Of a stretch of DNA of 39,040 nucleotides, positions 15,104 to 22,520 are shown one piece after another. How positions within the stretch are numbered: position 1 is the stretch's first letter; every line of letters starts with the position of its first letter. The stretch is from RSA11 sp965652565 (GTDB lineage Bacteria > Actinomycetota > Thermoleophilia > Solirubrobacterales > 70-9), in contig CBFGWL010000019.1 of assembly GCA_965652565.1 (NCBI GenBank), positions 1-39,040 of the forward strand, in the 5' to 3' direction. The position numbers were made by a program, and so were the translations under genes. The notes beneath the pieces were generated by a model, which searched no databases, was not told the DNA's origin, and worked only from the letters and a program-made list of their open reading frames with translations.

Positions 15104-15790
15104 GTGGACGGAGCGATCCCGATCATCGGCGGCACCGGAGCACTGGGATGGGGCCTCGGCCTGCGCTGGGCGCTCGCCGGGCGCCCGGTCGTGATCGGCT
15201 CGCGCGACGCGGGCCGTGCGCGGGAGGCGGCGCAGCGCATCAGCGAGCAGGCGCCGGACGCCGAGGTCGAGGGCCTCAAGAACGAGCAGGCCGCGAAGCA
15301 GGGGCCCGTGGTGATCCTGGCGGTCCCGTTCCGGGCCCAGTCCGAGAACCTGAACAACCTGAGGCCGGTGCTCGAGTCCGGCCAGATCCTGGTCGACTGC
15401 ACCGTCCCGCTCGCCGCCGCCGTGAGCGGCAAGGCGACGCGCACCCTGGGCGTCTGGCAGGGATCGGCTGCCCAGCAGGCGCAGGAGATGGTCCCCGAGG
15501 GCGTCACGGTGATCGCCGCCTTCCACACCGTCGGCGCGCCGGATCTGGCCAACCGCGAGCACGAGCTGGACGAGGACGTCCTGATCTGCGGCGACCGCAA
15601 GGCCGACAAGGCCAAGGTCGCCGAGCTCGTGCACGCGATCCCCGGTCTGCGCGCCGTGAACGCGGGACCGCTCGAGACCGCGCGGATCGTCGAGCAGCTC
15701 ACGCCGCTGCTCATCTCGATCAACGTCCGCTACAAGACGCACGCGGGCATCCGCATCACCGGCCTGCCGGACAGCGACCACTGGAGCTAG
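15104..15790 (+). CDS. npdG: NADPH-dependent F420 reductase
   Basis: The 228-residue protein has the NADP-binding Rossmann motif IIGGTGALGWGLGLRWALAG at its N-terminus and the family's SRDAGRA, VILAVPF and AFHTVGA blocks. The enzyme transfers hydride between NADPH and coenzyme F420 (EC 1.5.1.40), supplying F420H2 to reductases. It begins with GTG 8 nt behind TAGACT. The GTG of cofD follows its stop by 5 nt, so the F420 operon starts here. Membership of this operon strongly supports the assignment over other NADP oxidoreductases. Confidence 0.92.
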   Translation: MDGAIPIIGGTGALGWGLGLRWALAGRPVVIGSRDAGRAREAAQRISEQAPDAEVEGLKNEQAAKQGPVVILAVPFRAQSENLNNLRPVLESGQILVDCTVPLAAAVSGKATRTLGVWQGSAAQQAQEMVPEGVTVIAAFHTVGAPDLANREHELDEDVLICGDRKADKAKVAELVHAIPGLRAVNAGPLETARIVEQLTPLLISINVRYKTHAGIRITGLPDSDHWS

Positions 15791-15795
15791 GCCCC

Positions 15796-16716
15796 GTGCG
15801 CGTGGTCGTGCTCGCCGGCGGCACGGGCGGCGCCAAGCTGGCGGCCGGGCTGCAGGAGCTGATCGGCGCCGAGCTCACGGTGGTCGCCAACACGGGCGAC
15901 GACACCGAGATGCACGGCCTGCGCGTCTGCCCGGACCCCGACCTGGTGACGTATTGGCTCGCGGGCCAGATCGACGAGGAGCGCGGCTGGGGCATCCGCG
16001 ACGACGCCTTCGTCGTCCACGAGCGCCTCGAGACGCTTGGCGCGCCCGGCTGGTTCCGGCTCTCCGACCGCGACCTCGCCACCTGCCTGTACCGCACGCA
16101 CTTCATGGCGGAGGGCGGCACGCTCACCGCCGCCCAGACGCAGATCGCGCGGGCGCTCGGCGTCGCCGCCACCGTCCTCCCGGCCTGCGAGGAGCCCATC
16201 CGCACGCGCGTGTTCACGCCCGCGGGCGAACGCGGCCTCCAGGAGTTCCTGATCGTCGACGGCGCCGCCGCGCCGATCGAGGGCGTGACCGTGCAGGGGC
16301 TCCCCGAAGCGCGGCCGACCCCCGAGGTGCGCGCCGCGCTCGCCGCCGCCGACGCGATCGTCATCGGGCCCTCCAACCCCGTGATCTCGATCGGCCCGAT
16401 TCTCGCGATCCCCGGCATGCGCGAGGCGATCGCCGCGGCGCCCGGGCCGGTCGTCGCCGTCAGCCCGTTCGTGGCGGGCCGCGCGGTGAAGGGCCCGACG
16501 GAGGCGTTCATGGCGGCCGTCGACAGGCCCGTGAGCGCGGCCGGCGTCGCCTCGCTCTACGCGGGCCTGCTGGACGGCATGGTGGTCGACGCCGACGACC
16601 CGGATCCGCCGCCCGCGGAGCCGCGCACGCTGAGCTGCCCCACGCTGATGGACGGCGCCGCCGGACGCCGGGCGCTCGCCGAGCGCGTCCTGGAGTTCGC
16701 GGAGGAGCTGCGGTGA
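15796..16716 (+). CDS. cofD: 2-phospho-L-lactate transferase CofD (FbiA)
   Basis: The 306-residue protein opens with the family motif VLAGGTGGAKLAAGL and contains VVANTGDD, RTHFMAEGGTLTAAQ and VIGPSNPVISIGPILAIPG, all typical of CofD/FbiA. It joins the lactyl- or enolpyruvyl-phosphoguanosine product of CofC with Fo to give F420-0 or dehydro-F420-0. The GTG at 15796 places the glycine-rich loop directly at the N-terminus; longer forms of this frame overlap npdG. Its TGA overlaps the GTG of cofC by 4 nt, and GGAGGAG in its last codons serves as the cofC ribosome binding site. Confidence 0.95.
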   Translation: MRVVVLAGGTGGAKLAAGLQELIGAELTVVANTGDDTEMHGLRVCPDPDLVTYWLAGQIDEERGWGIRDDAFVVHERLETLGAPGWFRLSDRDLATCLYRTHFMAEGGTLTAAQTQIARALGVAATVLPACEEPIRTRVFTPAGERGLQEFLIVDGAAAPIEGVTVQGLPEARPTPEVRAALAAADAIVIGPSNPVISIGPILAIPGMREAIAAAPGPVVAVSPFVAGRAVKGPTEAFMAAVDRPVSAAGVASLYAGLLDGMVVDADDPDPPPAEPRTLSCPTLMDGAAGRRALAERVLEFAEELR

Positions 16717-17375
16717 GCGCGACCGCGATCCTGCCGATCAAGGGCTTTCCGCGCGCGAAGACACGCCTCGCCGACGCGGTGGGCAAGCCGCAGCGAGCGG
16801 CGCTGATGAAGGCGATGCTGACCGACGTGCTCGCCGCGCTCGACCGCGCGGCCGAGATCGAGCGCGTCATCGTCGTCACCTCGGAGGGCCGCGCCCAGCG
16901 CGTCGCGATGCACCAAGCGAAGCGCCTCGTCACGCCCATCGAGGTCCTGCAGGAGCCCGAGGACAGCGGCCACTCGGAGGCAGCCGTGCTGGGCATCATG
17001 CGCGCCAAGTCGCTCGGCGCGCAGTGCGTGGCGCTGGTCCCCGGGGACTGCCCGCTCCTGGACGCCGCCGAGCTCGACGAGGCGCTCGCGGCGATGGCGC
17101 CCGGGCACGTCGGCGTCGTGCCCGACCGGCACGGCACGGGCACCAACGCTCTGTTGCTCTCACCGCCGGACGCGATCGGCCCGGCGTTCGGCGAGGGCAG
17201 CTGCGCGCGCCACCTCGACCGCGCTGAGCGCGCCGGCATGGAGGCGAAGCGATGCGAGCTCGCCTCGCTCGGCCTCGACCTGGACACCCCCGACGACCTC
17301 GCTGCGCTCCGCGAGCGCCTCGAAGCCGACCCCGAGCTCGCCCCGGCGACCGCGCGCGCGCTGCGCGAGGCATGA
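16713..17375 (+). CDS. cofC: 2-phospho-L-lactate (or PEP) guanylyltransferase CofC (FbiD)
   Basis: The 220-residue nucleotidyltransferase starts VSATAILPIKGFPRAKTRLA, the CofC N-terminal signature, and has LVPGDCPLLD (metal-binding Asp region), VPDRHGTGTNAL and LDLDTPDDL near the end. It activates 2-phospholactate or phosphoenolpyruvate with GTP for CofD; in actinobacteria phosphoenolpyruvate is the shown substrate in mycobacteria, but the sequence alone does not settle it. The GTG overlaps the cofD stop and has GGAGGAG about 6 nt upstream. It overlaps cofE by an ATGA. Confidence 0.94.
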   Translation: MSATAILPIKGFPRAKTRLADAVGKPQRAALMKAMLTDVLAALDRAAEIERVIVVTSEGRAQRVAMHQAKRLVTPIEVLQEPEDSGHSEAAVLGIMRAKSLGAQCVALVPGDCPLLDAAELDEALAAMAPGHVGVVPDRHGTGTNALLLSPPDAIGPAFGEGSCARHLDRAERAGMEAKRCELASLGLDLDTPDDLAALRERLEADPELAPATARALREA

Positions 17376-18112
17376 TCGCGGTCCGCCCCGTCGGGGGCCT
17401 GCCGGAGATCGCGCCGGGCGCACCCCTCGGCGGGCTGCTCGCCAAGGCTGCCCTTCCGCAAGACGACGAGGTGCTCGTCGTCTCCCAGAAGGTCGTCTCG
17501 AAGGCTGAGGGGCGCCTGCGCCGCCTCACTGAGGTCGAGCCCTCGGAGCGCGCGCGGAGGCTCGCGGAGGAGCTCGGCAAGGACCCGCGTCTCGTGGAGC
17601 TGATTCTCGGCGAGAGCCGCGCCGTGGTCCGGGCGCAGCGCGGCGTGCTGATCGTCGAAACCAAGAGCGGCCTGATCTGCGCGAACGCCGGCATCGACTC
17701 CTCGAACGTCCCGGGCGAGGACGCCGTCGCCCTCCTCCCCGCCGATCCCGACGCCTCAGCGCGGCGCCTGCGCGCGGAGATCGCCGCCGCCGGCGGACAC
17801 CGGCCCGCCGTCGTGATCGCCGACAGCTTCGGGCGGCCGTGGCGCATCGGGCAGACCGACGTGGCGATCGGCTGCGCAGGGCTCACCGTGCTCGACGACT
17901 GGCGCGGCCGACGCGATCGCGACGGCCGCGAGCTCGCGGCGACGGCCATCGCCGTCGCCGACGAGGCGGCCGCCGCCGCGAGCCTCGCCCGCGACAAGGC
18001 CTCCGGCGAGCCGGCCGCGGTGGTGTCGGGGCTGGGCCGCTTCGTCGTCGCCGAAGACGGCCCCGGCGCGGCCGCACTACAGCGTCCGCAGGCCAACGAC
18101 CTCTTCCGCTAG
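17372..18112 (+). CDS. cofE: F420-0:gamma-glutamyl ligase CofE
   Basis: The 246-residue protein adds glutamates to F420-0 with GTP. Family blocks are present: VLVVSQKVVSKAEGR, GLICANAGIDSSNVPG, VVIADSFGRPWRIGQTDVAIG and GRFVVAEDGP. It ends after the ligase domain, so it lacks the C-terminal FMN/nitroreductase-like domain found fused in mycobacterial FbiB; that dehydro-F420 reductase function would need a separate gene if PEP is the CofC substrate. The ATG overlaps the cofC stop (ATGA), closing a four-gene operon. A hairpin at 18118-18158 follows. Confidence 0.95.
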   Translation: MIAVRPVGGLPEIAPGAPLGGLLAKAALPQDDEVLVVSQKVVSKAEGRLRRLTEVEPSERARRLAEELGKDPRLVELILGESRAVVRAQRGVLIVETKSGLICANAGIDSSNVPGEDAVALLPADPDASARRLRAEIAAAGGHRPAVVIADSFGRPWRIGQTDVAIGCAGLTVLDDWRGRRDRDGRELAATAIAVADEAAAAASLARDKASGEPAAVVSGLGRFVVAEDGPGAAALQRPQANDLFR

Positions 18113-18117
18113 CGATC

Positions 18118-18158
18118 GTTCAGCCCTGGTCGTCGATTTCCGGCGGCGTGGGCTGAAC
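18118..18158. terminator. Bidirectional hairpin between cofE and the dehydrogenase
   Basis: GTTCAGCCC (18118-18126) and GGGCTGAAC (18150-18158) form a perfect 9-bp stem around a 23-nt loop, placed between two convergent genes. There is no T tract, so termination strength is uncertain. Confidence 0.55.
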
Positions 18159-18159
18159 C

Positions 18160-19146
18160 TCAGCGGATCCGCAGCACGGCGGAGCCGTTCACGCGCCCGA
18201 CACGCAGGTCGTCGAGCGCCTCGTTCGCGGCGGCGAGCGGATACTCCGTCACGGTGGTGCGCACGGGCACGCGAGGCGCCAGCGCGAGCAGCTCCTCGCC
18301 GTCGCGGCGCGTCAGGTTGGCCACGGAGCGCACCGTCCGCTCGCGCCAGAGCAGCTCGTAGGGAAAGCTGGGGATGTCGCTCATGTGGATCCCTGCGCAG
18401 ACCACGATCCCGCCCGGCGCGAGCGCCCGCAGCGCGGCCGGCACCAGCTCGCCGACGGGGGCGAAGATGATCGCCGCGTCGAGCGGCTCGGGCCCCGGCT
18501 CATCCGAGGGCCCCGTCCACTCCGCCCCGAGCCGCCGGGCGAGCTCGGCAGCATCGGTATCGCCGCGGCGCAGGAAAGCGAACACGCGCCGGCCCTCGTG
18601 GCGCGCGACCTGGCAGACCATGTGCGCGGCGGATCCAAAGCCGTAGAGCCCCAGCCGCTGGGCGTCGCCGCAGAAGCGCAGCGCCCGGTAGCCGATCAGC
18701 CCGCCGCAGAGCAGGGGCGCGAGCTGCGCCGCGTCGGGCTCATCCGGCAGCGGGAAGCAGAAGCGCTCGTCGGCCACTGCGAGCTCGGCGTATCCGCCGT
18801 CGATGTCGTACCCGGTGAACCGCGCCTGCGGACACAGGTTCTCGCGCCCGGAGCGGCAGTACTCGCACTCCCCGCACGTCCAGCCCAGCCAGGGGACGCC
18901 GACCCGCGCGCCGGGCGCGAGGCGCTCAACTCCAGGCCCGGCCGCGGCCACCTCGCCGACGATCTGGTGTCCGGGCACGAGGGGCAGCTTGGGTTCGGTG
19001 AGCTCGCCGTCGACGACGTGCAGGTCGGTGCGGCACACCCCGCACGCGCGTACGCGGATCAGCACCTCGCCGCGCCCCGGGACGGGGTCGGCCACCTGCG
19101 TCTCGCGCAGCGGCTCGCCGGGCCGATCCAAGACCATCGCGCGCAT
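18160..19146 (-). CDS. Zinc-dependent alcohol dehydrogenase, AdhA-like
   Basis: The 328-residue medium-chain dehydrogenase has CGVCRTDLHVVDGEL (catalytic zinc Cys), VPGHQIVGEVAAAG, four cysteines of the structural zinc site in CGECEYCRSGRENLC and a nucleotide-binding region LYGFGSAAHM. The usual GHE motif is GHQ here, as in AdhA-type actinobacterial enzymes. It should oxidise alcohols or reduce aldehydes with NAD(P)H; there is no sign that it uses F420 despite lying between cofE and fbiC. TAAACC 7 nt before the ATG could be a weak -10. The 131-bp stretch to the fbiC stop (19147-19277) shows no gene. Confidence 0.9.
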   Translation of the reverse strand: MRAMVLDRPGEPLRETQVADPVPGRGEVLIRVRACGVCRTDLHVVDGELTEPKLPLVPGHQIVGEVAAAGPGVERLAPGARVGVPWLGWTCGECEYCRSGRENLCPQARFTGYDIDGGYAELAVADERFCFPLPDEPDAAQLAPLLCGGLIGYRALRFCGDAQRLGLYGFGSAAHMVCQVARHEGRRVFAFLRRGDTDAAELARRLGAEWTGPSDEPGPEPLDAAIIFAPVGELVPAALRALAPGGIVVCAGIHMSDIPSFPYELLWRERTVRSVANLTRRDGEELLALAPRVPVRTTVTEYPLAAANEALDDLRVGRVNGSAVLRIR

Positions 19147-19277
19147 CAGGCCCGGTTTACCACGTCGGCCGACTCCCTACGGGGGAAACGTTGGTCGGTA
19201 CGCCCGGCCGCCGCCGCATGAGCGGCTCACCCGCGCAAATCTCAGCCGGCGCCCGCCGCCACTCGTCGGGCGCGGCT

Positions 19278-21476
19278 TCAGTACGTCTCGACGATCTCGT
19301 AGAGCGTCGTGCGCTGGGCCGGCGTTCGCCCGGCGCGCCGCGCGGCCTCGATGAGCTCCTCGGGCGTCAACTGCACCCCGTGCTGCGAGCCGGCCATCCG
19401 CGAGATGTTCTCCTCCATCAGCGTGCCGCCGAGGTCGTTCACGCCCCAGCGCAGGCTCTCCGTCGCGGCGTCGAGCCCCATCTTCACCCAGCTCGCCTGC
19501 AGGTTCTTCACGGTGCGCCCAAGGGCGAGCCGGAAGACCGCCGTGTGCTTCAGGTTCTCCTCGACGGGCAGCTCCTCGACCCCGTGGGTGCGGCCGAGCA
19601 GAGTCTGGTAGGGGATGAAGCTGAGCGGCACGAACTCGGTGATCCCGCCGGTGCGCTCCTGCAGCTCGCGCACGATCCGCATGTGCCGGGCGAGCTCGCG
19701 CGGCTCCTCGATGTGGCCGAACATCACCGTCGAGGTCGAACGCAGCCCGCTGCGGTGGCAGGCCTCGATGATCTCGACCCAGCGCGCAACCGGGAGCTTG
19801 TTCGGCGAGATGCGCTTGCGAACCCCGTCATCGAGCACCTCCGCCGCGGTGCCGGGGGTCGAGCCCAAACCGCACTCACGCAGGTACTCGAAGACGCTCT
19901 CCGGCGTGCGGCCTGACCGCTCGCACATGTAGTGGATCTCCATCGGCGAGTAGGCGTGCAGGTGCAGCTGGGGCGCGGCTTCCTTGGCGAGCCGCAGCCA
20001 CCGCCCATAGTCCTCGAGCTGGTAGTCGGGGTGGATCCCGCCCTGCATGCAGAGCTCGGTCGCGCCGAAGTCGACGGCCTCGGCGACCCGCTCCTGGAAG
20101 TCCTCGGGCGTGAGGTGATACGCGTCGGGCGAGCGCCTCCCTTGCCCGAAGCCGCAGAACGCGCAGCCGACGACGCAGACGTTCGTGAAGTTGATGTTGC
20201 GGTTGACGACGAAGGTCGCGACGTCCCCGTTGAGCTCGGCCCGCAGCTCGTCGGCGGCGCGGCGCATCTCCTCGATCACCTCGGGCCGCGTCTCGGCGAA
20301 GAGCGCGGTGAGCTCGTCCTCGGTGAGCGGCTCGCCCGCGCGCCCCTTCTCGATCGCGGCGGGCGCCAGCTCGGGATCGATGGCCCCCTCGCGCCGGCGG
20401 CCCGAGCTGCCCCGCGGGATGAAGCTCCAGTACTTGAGCTTGACCACGTCGAGGACGCCCTGCTCCATCCACTCCGGGTTCATGTACTGCGGGTACACGC
20501 ACAGCCGCTCGGTGAGCGCGTAGCCACGCGGGCGCAGCCGCTTGCGCACCTCGTGCGGGCTCGGGAAGGCGTGCTCGGGCGAGATGTGATCGCCGTTCGC
20601 GGACAGCCCGCCGAGGTCGGTGGCTCCCTCCTCGACGAGGTCGAGCCACCAGTCGGAGAGGTTCGGCGGGATCTGGATGCCCACGTCGGGCATCAGCCGG
20701 CGGCACTCGCGCACCAGCAGACGCATGTCGTCCAGGGTGATCTCCTGGGCCCAGTCGGGCAGGGGAGCCGCCTCCGGGGCCTCGGCGCCGTCGCCGTTGC
20801 GCCAGCGCCGCGTCGCCGCCTGCGCGGCGATCTCGGCCACCTCCTGCCCGTAGTAGCGGGGGTGCGGCACGTAGTTCTGGATGATCACCTCCTGAATGTG
20901 GCCGTGGCGCTCGTGGACGCCCGCGATCGCCTCGAGCGACGCGATCCGCTCCTCCACCGTCTCCCCCACGCCGACCAGGATCCCCGTCGTGAACGGGATC
21001 CGCAGCTCACCCGCCGCCTCGAGCGTCGCCATGCGCACAGCCGGATGCTTGGACGGGGAGCCCGCGTGCACGGTCTCCATGAGGCGCTCGGAGATCGACT
21101 CCAGCATGACCCCCTGGGAAGCCGTCACCTCCCGGAGGCGCTGTAGGTCGCGGCGCTCCAGCGCGCCGAGGTTCGTGTGCGGCAGGATGCCGCGCTCGAG
21201 CGCGCGCTCGCAAACCCAAGCGACGTACCCGACGAAGTCCTCGTGCCCGTACTCGGCGAGCCGAGCGCGCACCTCGGCGTTCACGTCGGGCTGCTCGCCC
21301 GTGAGGATCAGAAGCTCCTTCGCGTTGCGCCGCTGGGCGTCGTCGAGCCGGGCCAGCACCTCGTCCGGCGAGTAGAGGTGGGCCTTGCGCGTCGCGAACG
21401 CGCAGTACTTGCAGACGCAGCGGCAGGTCCGCGAGAGGGAGATCGTGTAGTTCCGGGAGAAGGTGACTCGGCGCAC
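19278..21476 (-). CDS. fbiC: FbiC: fused CofG/CofH Fo synthase
   Basis: The protein of about 732 residues fuses two radical-SAM domains. The N-terminal CofG domain carries CxxxCxxC as CRCVCKYC (about residues 18-25), and the C-terminal CofH domain carries CVVGCAFCGFG. Together they build 8-hydroxy-5-deazaflavin (Fo) from 5-amino-6-ribitylamino-uracil and tyrosine. I choose the GTG at 21476 because TAGCTT (21484-21489, minus strand) lies 7 nt upstream, giving the N-terminus VRRVTFSRN; a TTG three codons earlier is possible but overlaps that -10 box. It completes the Fo part of F420 synthesis with the cofD-cofC-cofE operon. Confidence 0.95.
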   Translation of the reverse strand: MRRVTFSRNYTISLSRTCRCVCKYCAFATRKAHLYSPDEVLARLDDAQRRNAKELLILTGEQPDVNAEVRARLAEYGHEDFVGYVAWVCERALERGILPHTNLGALERRDLQRLREVTASQGVMLESISERLMETVHAGSPSKHPAVRMATLEAAGELRIPFTTGILVGVGETVEERIASLEAIAGVHERHGHIQEVIIQNYVPHPRYYGQEVAEIAAQAATRRWRNGDGAEAPEAAPLPDWAQEITLDDMRLLVRECRRLMPDVGIQIPPNLSDWWLDLVEEGATDLGGLSANGDHISPEHAFPSPHEVRKRLRPRGYALTERLCVYPQYMNPEWMEQGVLDVVKLKYWSFIPRGSSGRRREGAIDPELAPAAIEKGRAGEPLTEDELTALFAETRPEVIEEMRRAADELRAELNGDVATFVVNRNINFTNVCVVGCAFCGFGQGRRSPDAYHLTPEDFQERVAEAVDFGATELCMQGGIHPDYQLEDYGRWLRLAKEAAPQLHLHAYSPMEIHYMCERSGRTPESVFEYLRECGLGSTPGTAAEVLDDGVRKRISPNKLPVARWVEIIEACHRSGLRSTSTVMFGHIEEPRELARHMRIVRELQERTGGITEFVPLSFIPYQTLLGRTHGVEELPVEENLKHTAVFRLALGRTVKNLQASWVKMGLDAATESLRWGVNDLGGTLMEENISRMAGSQHGVQLTPEELIEAARRAGRTPAQRTTLYEIVETY

Positions 21477-21483
21477 TCCCGGC

Positions 21484-21489
21484 AAGCTA
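21484..21489 (-). promoter_or_regulatory. -10 box for fbiC
   Basis: TAGCTT on the minus strand is 7 nt before the GTG at 21476. It overlaps the alternative TTG start at 21485, which argues for the GTG. Confidence 0.45.
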
Positions 21490-21547
21490 CATGAGCGCGC
21501 CGCGGCATTCGCGGCGCGTCGCCCGGCTCGCGTTCACTGCAACGAAC

Positions 21548-21578
21548 GGCGCCCGCCACCGCGCGGGTGACGGGCGCC
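21548..21578 (-). terminator. Hairpin between the aquaporin gene and fbiC
   Basis: The inverted repeat GGCGCCCG...CGGGCGCC with an inner CACC/GGTG pair forms a stem of about 12 bp, placed 48 bp after the aquaporin stop and upstream of the fbiC promoter. A weak T-containing tail (CGTTCGTTG) follows on the minus strand. Confidence 0.55.
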
Positions 21579-21625
21579 GAAAGCGCGTTTGGATTGGGCT
21601 GGCCGGCCGCGTGCCGGCCGTGCGG

Positions 21626-22414
21626 TTACGCCTGGCGGCGGCCCTCCACCTCGGCCTCGCGGACCGCCTGGCCGACGGCACGCGCGTCGGACGTCGGCGG
21701 CTCGGGGCCGGTGGCGTACTGCGGGCCGGCGATCACGAACCGGTAGACCAGGAACGCGACCAGCGCGCCGACGATCGGGCCGAGCACGAACGGCACGAGC
21801 GCCGAACCCTCCAGGGCGTCACCGATCAGCGCCGGGCCGAACCAGCGAGCCGGGTTGACCGAGGCACCGGTGAGCGGGCCGAGCACCATCACGATCAGAC
21901 CGAGCGCGGTGCCGATCGCGAGCGGCGCCCACTCCTGCCGGGCACGCGGGTTGAGCGCGACCGCGAGGATCACGAGGACGAGGACGAAGGTGCCGAGCGC
22001 CTCGACGATCATCCCCTGGAAGTTGCCGCCGAGCAGCGAGCTGACCGCGGGCGTGCCGTAGTCGGCAGCGCGGCCCTCGTCGAGCAGCAGGCCCTTGACC
22101 AGCAGGGCGCCCAGGACGCCGCCGGAGAGCTGGGCGAGGATGTAAACGACCGCGTCGATCGGGTCGATCCGGCGCAACGCCGCGGCCGCGATGGTGACGG
22201 CCGGGTTGAAATGCCCGCCGCTGACCGCGCCGAAGGTGATGATCAACCCGAAGAGGACGAAGGCGTGGACCAATCCGACGACGGCGAAATCAGAGCCTGT
22301 CTGGGCATCGGGGGCCGTCTGGACGTAGAGCGTGACGACGCCGCAGATGAAGAAGACAAGGAAAAGCGTTCCCAGAAGCTCACTGATATAGGCCGCCAGG
22401 CCTCGATCCTGCAC
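21626..22414 (-). CDS. Aquaporin (MIP family channel)
   Basis: The roughly 262-residue membrane protein has six predicted helices and both hallmark loops: GHFNPAVTI (NPA 1) and GASVNPARWFGPAL (NPA 2). It should pass water or small neutral solutes such as glycerol; the selectivity residues cannot be settled by eye. A GTG at 22414 is the preferred start because AGGAGG lies 7 nt upstream; an ATG at 22420 would leave that site only 1 nt away. TATAGACT near 22483 (minus strand) is a good -10 and implies a leader of about 60 nt. The C-terminal tail is hydrophilic. Confidence 0.93.
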   Translation of the reverse strand: MQDRGLAAYISELLGTLFLVFFICGVVTLYVQTAPDAQTGSDFAVVGLVHAFVLFGLIITFGAVSGGHFNPAVTIAAAALRRIDPIDAVVYILAQLSGGVLGALLVKGLLLDEGRAADYGTPAVSSLLGGNFQGMIVEALGTFVLVLVILAVALNPRARQEWAPLAIGTALGLIVMVLGPLTGASVNPARWFGPALIGDALEGSALVPFVLGPIVGALVAFLVYRFVIAGPQYATGPEPPTSDARAVGQAVREAEVEGRRQA

Positions 22415-22520
22415 GTGCATACCTCCTCGGTGATTGCTCAATCCGCGCACGCCAACGCGGGCGCTTGCGCGGCGGGCAGTCTATAGGCCTGATCGGCTCG
22501 AGGTTGCGCCACAACCAGCC

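Noticed and set aside
15056..15781. Upstream extension of the HMG-CoA lyase frame
   Set aside because: It is antisense to npdG, has a shadow-like composition, and the lyase has a well-supported ATG at 15055.
22415..22520. Possible riboswitch in the aquaporin leader
   Set aside because: The leader is only about 60 nt and shows no recognisable riboswitch core.
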